33,142 nt of DNA from a virus: the IMG/VR virus record IMGVR_UViG_3300013126_000126, positions 1 to 33,142 of that record, one strand, 5' to 3'. Shown here piece by piece: positions 24,123 through 32,360 of this stretch. How positions within the stretch are numbered: position 1 is the stretch's first letter; every line of letters starts with the position of its first letter. The position numbers and the translations under genes were made by a program. The notes below the pieces were generated by a model that saw only the letters and a program-made list of their open reading frames with translations, made no database searches and was not told the DNA's origin.

Positions 24123-24556
24123 CTTTAACTCTTGAATTGATTCAGTCGATGTGGGAAGACGATTCCAAAATCGACATAGATAGTATGCATGAAGAGGCAA
24201 TCAAAGTTCCACAACTTCACGCAAAATATCACGATATGATGAACAACTTAATACTTTTGAAAGCGAAAGCAAAACAACTACAAAGAAACATTAGACACGA
24301 TAGATACGAATATTTTTCAGGAAAGTCCGATCCAGACGTTTATATCGAGAATCCATTTCCGAAAAAGATCCGTGACAAAGATACAATGCAAAAGTATCTT
24401 GATGCAGATGAAAAACTTTCAGAAGCATCAATGAAGATTGAGTATTACGATGTGATGATTAATTACCTCGATAGTATCTTGAGACAGATCTCCAATAGAA
24501 CGTATCAGATTAAAAATTCTATTGATTGGCATAAGTTTCAAGCAGGTTATTCATGA
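24119..24556 (+). CDS. uvsY: Recombination mediator UvsY
   Basis: The 145-residue protein (T4 UvsY: 137) has the family start LELIQSMWEDDSKID and the helical middle VPQLHAKYHDMMNNLI, then a basic NIRHDRYEYFSGKSDP. UvsY loads UvsX recombinase onto gp32-coated single-stranded DNA. Immediate coupling to UvsW (ATGA at 24553) is as expected for T4-like phages. The SSB-binding and DNA-binding basic patch is probably residues 48-70; that is inferred from charge. Confidence 0.93.
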   Translation: MTLTLELIQSMWEDDSKIDIDSMHEEAIKVPQLHAKYHDMMNNLILLKAKAKQLQRNIRHDRYEYFSGKSDPDVYIENPFPKKIRDKDTMQKYLDADEKLSEASMKIEYYDVMINYLDSILRQISNRTYQIKNSIDWHKFQAGYS

Positions 24557-26031
24557 CGCATCTGGTTATCAAAAAGAAAAACGAAGTTTATCTTACAATA
24601 CAATCCGAACCACACGTTTATCACGAACTTTCAGACTACTTTACATTTGATGTGCCTGGGGCAAAGTTCATGCCCCAGTATCGTAATAAATGGTGGGACG
24701 GAAAGATACGTCTTTTTGATTCCAAAAAAAATGAACTCTACGTAGGGCTTGTCGATAAGGTTTTATCTTTTTGTAATCGACAAGAGTATACCTATGAATT
24801 TGAAGGAAATAAGTTCTATGGTCTCCCCCTTGAAGAGAACGATATGGTGTCGCCAGAAGGGGTTGCAGACTACGTAAAACAGATCTCATCATATAAACCT
24901 CGCGGTTACCAAATAAAGGGTGTATATGACGCTTTAAAAAGTAATCGTAAGTTACTAATCTCACCAACAGCTTCTGGTAAATCTCTGATGATTTATTCAA
25001 TCGTGAGATACTTTATTGACAAACAAATGAATATTCTGTTGGTGGTGCCAACCACTTCTTTGGTGGAACAGATGTTCAAGGACTTTCAAGATTATGGTTG
25101 GGATGCAGAAAGTTATTGTCATAAGATTTATTCTGGTCGGGAGAAGATTACAGATCAACCAGTTGTGATCACAACTTGGCAGTCAATTTATAAATTAGAA
25201 AAGTCATTCTTTCAACGATTCAATGTCGTGATCGGTGACGAAGCCCATTTGTTTAAATCAAAGTCATTGGTCAGTATCATGACCAAACTTCTTGATTGTA
25301 AATACCGATTTGGGTTTACAGGAACACTGGATGGCACACAAACACATAAGTGGGTTTTAGAAGGTTTGTTTGGCCCATCATACAAGATTGTCAGCACTGA
25401 TGAATTGATGTCCAAAGGTTATTTGTCAATGTTGAACATCAAGATTCTAACACTCAAACACTCACCACGAAAGTTTGATAGTTATGAAGATGAGATTCAA
25501 TATTTGATTAATCATGAACAGAGAAACAACTTCATCAAGAATCTAGCACTGGATCAAAAGGGAAACACTCTGATTCTTTATAGTCGAGTTGAAACGCATG
25601 GGCAACCTTTGTATGAACTCATAAATAAATTCAAAGACGAAGATCGTAAATGTTTCTTCGTTCACGGTGGTGTTGATACAGAAGATCGAGAAGAAGTTCG
25701 AGCCATTACAGAAAAGGAAGACAATGCAATTATCATTGCTTCATATGGAACTTTTTCAACAGGCATCAACATTCGTAATCTTCATAATGTAATCTTTGCA
25801 TCTCCAAGTAAGTCAAGAATTAGAAACTTACAAAGTATTGGTCGTGTCCTCCGTAAAGGAGACAATAAAGTTAAGGCTACACTTTTTGATATTGCAGACG
25901 ACATCACCTATAACTCTTCAAAGAATTATACTCTCATACATTTAATGGAAAGAGTGAAAATTTACAACGAAGAAAACTTTAATTATGAAATACATACTAT
26001 TCCGTTAAAACAATGTCCGATGATTTCTTAG
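24553..26031 (+). CDS. uvsW: DNA/RNA helicase UvsW
   Basis: The 492-residue protein (T4 UvsW: 503) is a superfamily 2 helicase. It has Walker A SPTASGKS (137-144), DEAH (229-232), GFTGTL (motif III-like) and SIGRVLRKGD (motif VI). The N-terminal domain has PQYRNKWWDGKIRLFD (41-56), typical of UvsW. It unwinds branched DNA and R-loops and shifts replication from origins to recombination. In T4 it is expressed late. The ORF ends 19 bases inside the next gene. Confidence 0.95.
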   Translation: MTHLVIKKKNEVYLTIQSEPHVYHELSDYFTFDVPGAKFMPQYRNKWWDGKIRLFDSKKNELYVGLVDKVLSFCNRQEYTYEFEGNKFYGLPLEENDMVSPEGVADYVKQISSYKPRGYQIKGVYDALKSNRKLLISPTASGKSLMIYSIVRYFIDKQMNILLVVPTTSLVEQMFKDFQDYGWDAESYCHKIYSGREKITDQPVVITTWQSIYKLEKSFFQRFNVVIGDEAHLFKSKSLVSIMTKLLDCKYRFGFTGTLDGTQTHKWVLEGLFGPSYKIVSTDELMSKGYLSMLNIKILTLKHSPRKFDSYEDEIQYLINHEQRNNFIKNLALDQKGNTLILYSRVETHGQPLYELINKFKDEDRKCFFVHGGVDTEDREEVRAITEKEDNAIIIASYGTFSTGINIRNLHNVIFASPSKSRIRNLQSIGRVLRKGDNKVKATLFDIADDITYNSSKNYTLIHLMERVKIYNEENFNYEIHTIPLKQCPMIS

Positions 26032-26402
26032 CAGTTATCAAACTTATATCAGGAGAAGAGATTGTCTCTAAGGTTTCATATCTTGATGATGAAGATAAAC
26101 TTCTGATTGAATGTCCAGCAATGATGAATTCTTCAACTAAAGCTTTTGGTGTGAATGTTGTCAAAATAGAGCCTTGGGTTAAAAGTTGTAAAGAAACCAT
26201 ATATATACTGGACATGAATAAAGTGATCACTATCAGTGAGGTCCTTGACAAAGAAGTCACAAAGATATACAACAAGTTTGTGATGGCTTATTATTACGAT
26301 ACTGAACCATCTCGCACTAACAACATTACGAAAGAGATGGGGTATCTCTCCTCAGTCACTGAAGCTCGAGCTACTCTAGAGAAGATCTTTAAGAATAGCT
26401 AA
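26013..26402 (+). CDS. Conserved cyanophage protein, possible Sm-like fold
   Basis: The 129-residue protein starts at an ATG 19 bases inside uvsW, so it is coupled. The N-terminus LAVIKLISGEEIVSKVSY, followed by DDEDKLLIECPAMM (residues 6-36), has the short-strand pattern of a small Sm-like barrel (strand, GEEI, strand, hydrophobic strand). The C-terminal half (SEVLDKEVTKIYNKFVMAYY) is helical. I do not know a function. Its place between uvsW and the late sigma gene suggests it belongs to the replication/recombination group. The Sm-like suggestion is pattern-based and tentative. Confidence 0.65.
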   Translation: MSDDFLAVIKLISGEEIVSKVSYLDDEDKLLIECPAMMNSSTKAFGVNVVKIEPWVKSCKETIYILDMNKVITISEVLDKEVTKIYNKFVMAYYYDTEPSRTNNITKEMGYLSSVTEARATLEKIFKNS

Positions 26403-26452
26403 GTTTTATCTTTTCACCCTTAACAGAGTTATTTTAATCATATTCGAAGGTC

Positions 26453-26481
26453 TTGTCAAGCCCCGAACATTAGTGTATAAT
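26453..26481 (+). promoter_or_regulatory. Sigma-70 promoter before gene 55
   Basis: TTGTCA (26453-26458) and TATAAT (26476-26481) are separated by exactly 17 bases in the 105-base gap upstream of gp55. The transcript would start near 26488. This is the only intergenic gap of this length before a non-virion gene, and a host-type promoter fits early/middle synthesis of a sigma factor. Confidence 0.75.
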
Positions 26482-26507
26482 AATGTTATGAATGATAAAC
26501 AAACTAA

Positions 26508-27002
26508 ATGTCGATTTTGATGCCAAAGACGAGAAAAAGATCCGAACACTACGTCAATAATAAAGAGTTCCTTGCAGCAATTATTGAATACAAGGATAAG
26601 GTCGCTTTGGCAGAGATACGAGGAGAACCAAAGCCTCGTATCACAAATTATCTGGGTGAATGTTTTTTGAAGATTGCAACTCACTTATCATACAAACCTA
26701 ACTTCGTGAACTATATGTTCAAGGATGATATGATCTGTGATGGTATCGAAAACTGTGTGCAATACATCAATAACTTCAACCCAGAGAAATCATCAAATCC
26801 ATTTGCTTATTTTACTCAAATCATTCATTTCGCCTTTCTTCGTCGCATTCAAAAAGAAAAGAAACAACTGGAGATCAAAACTAAAATTCTTGAAAGATCT
26901 GGTTATGATGAAGTGTTCTCTGATGATGGCATGATGGGTGGGTCAAGTTCGGATTATAATAGTATCAAAGACGCTGTTCAGACGAGGATGTATTATCAGT
27001 GA
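26508..27002 (+). CDS. 55: Late-transcription sigma factor gp55
   Basis: The 164-residue protein (T4: 185) has the family features LGECFLKIATHLSYKPNF, then DMICDGIENCVQYINNFN and NPFAYFTQIIHFAFLRRIQ (about residues 74-128), corresponding to a minimal sigma region 2. Gp55 directs host RNA polymerase to TATAAATA late promoters, many of which are seen in this window. The ATG at 26508 is chosen; an internal ATG at 26520 is possible. It ends GTGA, coupling to gp47. Confidence 0.93.
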   Translation: MSILMPKTRKRSEHYVNNKEFLAAIIEYKDKVALAEIRGEPKPRITNYLGECFLKIATHLSYKPNFVNYMFKDDMICDGIENCVQYINNFNPEKSSNPFAYFTQIIHFAFLRRIQKEKKQLEIKTKILERSGYDEVFSDDGMMGGSSSDYNSIKDAVQTRMYYQ

Positions 27003-28039
27003 AGGTTGCCATTATTACAGACCAACATTTTGGCTGCCGTAAAAATTCTAAACTCTTTCACGATTATTTTCTAAAGTTCTACAACGAAGTCTTCTTTCCG
27101 ACGTTAGAGGAACAAGGTATTACCACTGTCGTAGACATGGGTGACACCTTTGATAGTCGTAAAGGCATTGACTTCTCTGCATTGTCTTGGGCAAAGAATC
27201 ATTACTATGATCGTCTACAAAATATGGGTGTGACTGTTCACACTATTGTAGGAAATCACACTGCGTATTACAAAAACACGAACGACATCAATGCTGTCGA
27301 TCTTTTGTTACGTGAATATTCGAATGTCAAAGTCTATTCTAAACCAGTAGAAGTAACTTTGGGTAAGACAAAAGTCGTGTTCGTCCCTTGGATTAATCAA
27401 GAGAACGAGAAACAAACACACAAACTAATTGAGAAAACAACAAGTAAGTGTGTGATGGGCCATTTAGAATTCAATGGTTTCCGTGCTCACCGTGGTCACA
27501 TCATGGAAGATGGTATGGGAATTGAACTGTTTTCTAAGTTTCAACGTGTGTATTCTGGACATTATCACACTCGTTCCAATGATGGAAAAATTTTCTATTT
27601 GGGAAATCCTTATGAGATGTATTGGAACGACGTGAACGACACTCGTGGTTTTCACATCTTTGATTCTGATACTTTAGAGGTCACACCATTCAATAATCCA
27701 CATCAGATGTTTTATAACATCTATTATGAGGACACTCCGTATCAGATGATTGATACCACAAAGTATGAACAGAAGATCGTCAAAGTTATCGTCCGTAAGA
27801 AAACGGACATCAAACAGTTTGAAAAATTTATTGACAAACTGTATTCCTCCAACGTTGCTGAACTTAAGGTTGTCGAAAACTTTGCTCTTGTAGAAAATGA
27901 AGAGTTCGAAGCTGAGGAGTCGGAAGATACAATATCGATCCTGAATAGATATATTCAGGAGGCTGAAGTTGAACTCGACAAATCAGTCATTACAAATATT
28001 CTCCAAGAGGTTTACAAGGAAGCGTGCGAGGTTGAGTAA
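26999..28039 (+). CDS. 47: Recombination nuclease subunit gp47 (Mre11-like)
   Basis: The 346-residue protein (T4: 339) starts at GTG, overlapping the gp55 stop as GTGA. Metallophosphoesterase motifs are complete: DQHFG (8-12), GDTFD (48-52), GNH (85-87) and GHYH (187-190). With gp46 it forms the Mre11/Rad50-like complex that resects DNA ends for recombination-dependent replication and degrades host DNA. The stop TAATG couples it to the DUF3110 gene. Confidence 0.95.
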   Translation: MKVAIITDQHFGCRKNSKLFHDYFLKFYNEVFFPTLEEQGITTVVDMGDTFDSRKGIDFSALSWAKNHYYDRLQNMGVTVHTIVGNHTAYYKNTNDINAVDLLLREYSNVKVYSKPVEVTLGKTKVVFVPWINQENEKQTHKLIEKTTSKCVMGHLEFNGFRAHRGHIMEDGMGIELFSKFQRVYSGHYHTRSNDGKIFYLGNPYEMYWNDVNDTRGFHIFDSDTLEVTPFNNPHQMFYNIYYEDTPYQMIDTTKYEQKIVKVIVRKKTDIKQFEKFIDKLYSSNVAELKVVENFALVENEEFEAEESEDTISILNRYIQEAEVELDKSVITNILQEVYKEACEVE

Positions 28040-28326
28040 TGTTCATTCTCACTGTTAAAGGTTTTGAAGATGACGGTGCATACGCATTGGAAAGCAGTGA
28101 GGGTGACAAGATTCTCCTTTTGTTTGAAGAGGAGGATGATGCAGTTAGATATGCTCTTCAATTAGAAGATCAAGACTATCCAGAGATGCATGTGATTGAG
28201 GTTGATGACGATAGTGCCATCAACGCTTGCGAAATGTTTGATTATGAGTATAATGTTATTACCACTGACGATATCGTAGTCCCTCCCAAAGATAATGATT
28301 TGCTTCAAAAAAATAAAATGGCGTAA
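28039..28326 (+). CDS. DUF3110-like protein, cyanobacterial type
   Basis: This 95-residue acidic protein overlaps gp47 by one base and runs 32 bases into gp46. The pattern FEDDGAYALESSEGDKILL, then FEEEDDAVRYALQLEDQDYP (residues 9-53), matches DUF3110, a small family typical of cyanobacteria and their phages. Its function is unknown. The conserved position between gp47 and gp46 suggests a role with, or transcription alongside, the recombination nuclease. This is among the best indications here that the host is a cyanobacterium. Confidence 0.8.
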   Translation: MFILTVKGFEDDGAYALESSEGDKILLLFEEEDDAVRYALQLEDQDYPEMHVIEVDDDSAINACEMFDYEYNVITTDDIVVPPKDNDLLQKNKMA

Positions 28327-30007
28327 CTTTCTCTCTACTGGGAATCAATGGACTGAAGTTAAACTGAACGAGACATCCACCACGTTGATCATCGGAACAA
28401 ACGGTGCAGGCAAGTCAACAATTTTGGATGCACTGACGTTTGTTCTGTTCAACAAACCGTTTCGTAAAATTAACAAACCACAACTTCTAAACTCCACCAA
28501 CGAAAAGGATTGTCTGGTGGAGATTGAGTTTTCGATTGACTCTACAGAGTGGATGATTCGTCGTGGAATGAAACCAAATATCTTTGAAATTCACCGCAAT
28601 GGTCAAACTTTAGATCAAGCTGCAGATGCAGGGACTCAACAGAAGTGGTTAGAACAAACTGTTCTGAAGATGAACTACAAGTCATTCACACAGATTGTGA
28701 TACTTGGATCATCAACATTTGTGCCGTTCATGCAGTTACCAGCTGCAAGTCGAAGAGAGGTGATTGAAGATCTCTTGGATATCAAGATCTTCTCTGCAAT
28801 GAATAACATCATCAAAGATAAGATTCGTATGATTCGTGATGATGTCAGAACCCTAGAACTGAAGAAGACTTCTCTAAGAGAAAAAGTTCAGATGCAAGAG
28901 AACTTTATTGAAGAACTAGAGAAGAGAGGAAAAGACAGTATCAAAGAGAAAGAGAATAAGATTGATCAACTGATTGAATTCCAAGATAGCTGTTCGACTG
29001 ATAATCAGGCAATCAACTCCAACATTGAACGTCTGGGTCAGACGATGGAGGGATTTGCTGGCGCATCTGATAAACTTAAAAAACTCGGAACCATTCGTGG
29101 TAAGATTTCGAGTAAAGTCTCGATGATTACCAAAGAGTATAAGTTCTTTACCGAAAATACGGTGTGCCCTACCTGCACTCAGACGATAGAAGAAGAATTT
29201 CGCTTAAATAGAATTACAGACGCTCAAAATAAGACAAGGGAGTTACAATCAGGGTTCATAGAACTCGAAGATGCAATTCAAAAAGAAGAGGAAAGAGAGC
29301 GTCAATTCCTTTCACTCTCCAAAGAGGTAACTAAACTAACGAATGAAATTTCTCAAAACAATATTAAGGTCTCTGGATATCAGCGACAGATCAGAGATCT
29401 TGAATCAGAAATTCAAACTGTTGCCGCCCAACTTGAAAATAGAAATACTGAACATGAGAAACTAACTCAGTTCAATGAAAACTTAAGAGACACCTATGAA
29501 ACATTAGGAGAGAAAAAACAAAGCATCCAGTATCACGACTTCGCTTACTCCCTTCTCAAAGATGGTGGTGTAAAAACCAAGATCATCAAAAAGTATCTTC
29601 CACTTATTAACCAACAGGTCAATAAGTATCTACAGATGATGGATTTTTATATCAACTTCAAACTTGACGAGGAATTCAACGAAACGGTTCAGTCACCCAT
29701 TCACGAGGATTTTTCATATGCATCCTTTAGTGAAGGTGAAAAAATGAGAATCGACCTGGCTCTTCTCTTCACTTGGAGAGAAGTTGCCAGGTTTAAAAAT
29801 TCAGTTAACACTAATCTATTAATTATGGATGAAGTGTTTGATAGTTCACTTGATGGTTTTGGAACGGAGGAGTTTCTGAAGATTATTCGATATGTCATCA
29901 AAGGTGCAAACATCTTTGTCATCTCTCATAAGGATGGGCTTCAGGACAAATTTGAAACTGTCCTCCGATTTGAGAAAGTCAAAGGTTTTTCGCGTATGAT
30001 GCCCTAA
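28295..30007 (+). CDS. 46: Recombination endonuclease ATPase subunit gp46 (Rad50-like)
   Basis: The 570-residue protein (T4: 560) has Walker A GTNGAGKST (34-42), long coiled-coil arms (about 180-270 and 300-420) flanking a zinc hook CPTC (291-294), the ABC signature FSEGEKMRIDLALLF, and Walker B LLIMDEVFDSSLD near the C-terminus. The start MICFKKIKWRNFLSTGNQ matches the T4 beginning, so the 32-base overlap with the upstream gene is real. There is no clear Shine-Dalgarno; translation is probably coupled. Confidence 0.95.
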   Translation: MICFKKIKWRNFLSTGNQWTEVKLNETSTTLIIGTNGAGKSTILDALTFVLFNKPFRKINKPQLLNSTNEKDCLVEIEFSIDSTEWMIRRGMKPNIFEIHRNGQTLDQAADAGTQQKWLEQTVLKMNYKSFTQIVILGSSTFVPFMQLPAASRREVIEDLLDIKIFSAMNNIIKDKIRMIRDDVRTLELKKTSLREKVQMQENFIEELEKRGKDSIKEKENKIDQLIEFQDSCSTDNQAINSNIERLGQTMEGFAGASDKLKKLGTIRGKISSKVSMITKEYKFFTENTVCPTCTQTIEEEFRLNRITDAQNKTRELQSGFIELEDAIQKEEERERQFLSLSKEVTKLTNEISQNNIKVSGYQRQIRDLESEIQTVAAQLENRNTEHEKLTQFNENLRDTYETLGEKKQSIQYHDFAYSLLKDGGVKTKIIKKYLPLINQQVNKYLQMMDFYINFKLDEEFNETVQSPIHEDFSYASFSEGEKMRIDLALLFTWREVARFKNSVNTNLLIMDEVFDSSLDGFGTEEFLKIIRYVIKGANIFVISHKDGLQDKFETVLRFEKVKGFSRMMP

Positions 30008-30021
30008 GAACCATCAGAACA

Positions 30022-30195
30022 ATGACCACTCCAAACTGGCAACACCATAGTAAGAAAGATCAAAAACGTCGTTTGAAACCACAGGCCCTGCGACAGGCCA
30101 AAGCCAGACTGGCACACTTCAAGAAGTGTCACAAGACCTCCCCTAACAAGGGAGGTTCTTCTGTATTGTATGTCCATACGATTCAAGTTAAATGA
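30022..30195 (+). CDS. Tiny basic protein (57 aa)
   Basis: A 57-codon frame runs from ATG 30022 to TGA 30195, overlapping the next gene as ATGA. It is highly basic (NWQHHSKKDQKRRLKPQA, LRQAKARLAHFKKCHK), with a predicted central helix. It fills the gap between gp46 and the metalloprotease-like gene, and the four-base overlap argues for a real coupled gene. Nucleic-acid binding is plausible from charge only. A 7-bp hairpin (30136-30156) lies within its coding sequence. Confidence 0.6.
   Translation: MTTPNWQHHSKKDQKRRLKPQALRQAKARLAHFKKCHKTSPNKGGSSVLYVHTIQVK
30136..30156 (+). other. Internal hairpin ACCTCCC-loop-GGGAGGT
   Basis: A GC-rich 7-bp stem with a 7-base loop lies inside the tiny basic gene, about 36 bases before the next ATG. 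The following T-rich stretch is interrupted (TCTTCTGTATT), so it is at best a leaky terminator or an RNA-processing hairpin. Confidence 0.4.
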
Positions 30196-32333
30196 CAGTC
30201 CGCCACGAAATCAAGTCTCAACTTGCCAAACTGCTTGCTACCGAAGACCTTGTGGTTGAACACAAGAAGGTGCAGACTGCTTGTTTTAATGTTCATACTC
30301 GTGTTCTGACTCTGCCAATGTGGGAAAAGGCTAGTGGCACGGTATATGATCTTCTGGTGGGCCACGAGGTCGGCCACGCCCTTTATACGCCTGATGAGGA
30401 CTGGTTGAAGGAACACAAGATTCCTCCTCAGTTTGTGAATGTGGTGGAAGATGCACGTATTGAGAAACTGATGAAACGTCGGTATCCTGGTCTTGCCAAG
30501 ACCTTCTACGGTGGTTATAAGGAACTGTCTGATGATGACTTCTTCCAACTGAATGATGATGATCTGAATACTTACAATCTGGCTGATCGTGCGAACCTGT
30601 GGTTCAAGATTGGTAACTTCATCGATGTACCGATTGAACGTGGTGAAGAAACAGAAATCATCAATCTGATTGCTGATACAGAAACATTTGCTGATGTATT
30701 GATTGCTGCAGAGACACTCTACAAATATTGCAAACAAAAACAAGAAGAGCAAGTTAAGATCAATCTGGATTCTCTTGAGGGTCAACAAGGTTCTTCTCAA
30801 TCTCCTGCGTCTGATTTTTCTGGGCAAGAGGAAGGTGAGAATGATCAATCCGAATCCTCTGATGATAATGACTCTGATGAAAGTCAGGATTATCAGGGTG
30901 AAACCACTAACTCCGATTTAGGTGGTGAAAAAAATCAAGAGCTCGAAGTTAAAACAGCTGACTCTCTTGAGGAAGCTATCAAAGAACTTGCGAGTGATCA
31001 ATATCATGAGAATGTTTATCTTGAACTTCCTAAATTAAATCTCAGTAAAGTGATCGTTTCTAATGATGAGATTCACTCTCGTTGCAGAGATCATTGGGAT
31101 AGTTATATTGAGAAGATTGATTCTACCTCTGAGTTTATCTTCGCTGACATTGACGCTCAATTTAATGAGTTCAAACGATCCGCACAGAGAGAGGTTAACT
31201 ATCTGGTGAAAGAGTTTGAATGTAAGAAAGCTGCAGACTCTTACTCTCGTGCAACCACAGCTCGCACTGGCGTTCTTGACTGTTCCAAACTTCACACCTA
31301 CAAATATAACGAAGATCTATTCAAGAAAGTTACCACTCTTTCTGATGGTAAGAATCATGGTCTCGTGTTTGTTCTGGACTGGTCAGGTTCAATGGGTGAC
31401 GTGATGATGGATACCGTCAAACAACTGTTTAATCTGATCTGGTTCTGTAAGAAAGTCGCAATCCCATTCGAAGTTTATGCATTCACCTTCGATTATCCTC
31501 TGATCTCTTATGATGAACAGGGTCGAGCTAACATGCGTGAACACTCCTATCAGAAACGTGATGGTTTGATTCAGGTTGGTGAATGGTTCTCGATGATGAA
31601 TCTGTTGACCAGTAAAGTTAATGGTAAAACTCTGGATGATCAGATGAAGAATATCTTTCGTCTCTCCAATTGTTTTCGTTTTGGTTCTAATAGTCGTTAT
31701 GCTCCACCTGTCGGCATGAATCTGTCTGGAACTCCTCTGAATGAGGCACTGATCTCTCTTCACCAGATTCTGCCTAAGTTTCAAAAAGAGAACAAGGTGC
31801 AGAAAGTTCAGTGTGTGGTTCTGACTGACGGAGAGGCTTGCATGACTAAGTATCATCGTGAAGTTCAACGTCACTGGGAACAAGAACCCTTTATGGGTGT
31901 CGCACATATTGGAATCAATGCTTTTCTGCGTGATCGTAAGACGGGAAACACCTATAATTGCGGCCCTGAATGGCACAGTCTCACTCGTGTTTTGCTTCGC
32001 AATCTTCGGGATGTGTTCACCAATATTAACTTCATTGGTATTCGTGTCTTACAGAATCGTGATGCAAATCACTTCATTCGCACTCACTGCGGTATGGGTG
32101 AAGAGTGTGTCAAGACCATTGCTGCTTGGAGGAAGGACAAATCCTTTTCTCTAAAAAATTCTGGGTATCATACTTATTTTGGTGTCTCTTCGTCCACATT
32201 GTCGAATGACACTGAGTTTGATGTCGCAGAAGATGCTACGAAATCTCAAATCAAATCTGCTTTTGTCAAGAGTCTTCGTGGTAAGAAAATGAACAAGAAA
32301 GTTCTCAGTCAGTTTATCGAAATGGTTGTCTGA
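30192..32333 (+). CDS. Zinc-protease-like and VWA domain protein (CobT-like)
   Basis: The 713-residue protein has two recognisable parts. Residues 50-95 hold a zinc metalloprotease-like signature, LLVGHEVGHALYTP (HExxH at 58-62), with VVEDARIEKLM about 25 residues later supplying a possible third ligand. Residues 200-240 are an acidic Ser/Asp/Glu linker. Residues 390-600 form a von Willebrand A domain with MIDAS DWSGS (396-400) and VVLTDGEA. This resembles CobT/VWA partners of MoxR-type AAA+ ATPases. Cyanophages widely carry a cobS gene, also a MoxR relative, so the pair may remodel a virion or host complex rather than make cobalamin; that is inference. ATGA coupling with the tiny gene. Confidence 0.75.
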   Translation: MTVRHEIKSQLAKLLATEDLVVEHKKVQTACFNVHTRVLTLPMWEKASGTVYDLLVGHEVGHALYTPDEDWLKEHKIPPQFVNVVEDARIEKLMKRRYPGLAKTFYGGYKELSDDDFFQLNDDDLNTYNLADRANLWFKIGNFIDVPIERGEETEIINLIADTETFADVLIAAETLYKYCKQKQEEQVKINLDSLEGQQGSSQSPASDFSGQEEGENDQSESSDDNDSDESQDYQGETTNSDLGGEKNQELEVKTADSLEEAIKELASDQYHENVYLELPKLNLSKVIVSNDEIHSRCRDHWDSYIEKIDSTSEFIFADIDAQFNEFKRSAQREVNYLVKEFECKKAADSYSRATTARTGVLDCSKLHTYKYNEDLFKKVTTLSDGKNHGLVFVLDWSGSMGDVMMDTVKQLFNLIWFCKKVAIPFEVYAFTFDYPLISYDEQGRANMREHSYQKRDGLIQVGEWFSMMNLLTSKVNGKTLDDQMKNIFRLSNCFRFGSNSRYAPPVGMNLSGTPLNEALISLHQILPKFQKENKVQKVQCVVLTDGEACMTKYHREVQRHWEQEPFMGVAHIGINAFLRDRKTGNTYNCGPEWHSLTRVLLRNLRDVFTNINFIGIRVLQNRDANHFIRTHCGMGEECVKTIAAWRKDKSFSLKNSGYHTYFGVSSSTLSNDTEFDVAEDATKSQIKSAFVKSLRGKKMNKKVLSQFIEMVV

Positions 32334-32340
32334 CTAAATA
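32333..32340 (+). promoter_or_regulatory. Late-promoter-like element ACTAAATA(CTT) before the last gene
   Basis: CTAAATACTTAGAAA begins at 32334, at the stop of the previous gene and 27 bases before the next ATG. It forms the left arm of a perfect 7-bp hairpin, AATACTT-AGA-AAGTATT (32337-32353). Confidence 0.55.
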
Positions 32341-32360
32341 CTTAGAAAGTATTGTTAAAA

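Noticed and set aside
28310-28330. A7 run at the DUF3110/gp46 overlap as a programmed frameshift site
   Set aside because: gp46 has its own well-placed ATG matching the family N-terminus, and no downstream stimulatory structure is evident.
30183-30848. Antisense reading frame of 221 codons on the minus strand
   Set aside because: It is opposite the metalloprotease/VWA gene, has no ribosome binding site or recognisable motif, and is a by-product of that gene's codon use.
31389-31976. Antisense reading frame of 195 codons within the VWA domain
   Set aside because: It lies opposite a conserved MIDAS domain and its translation has no protein-like pattern.
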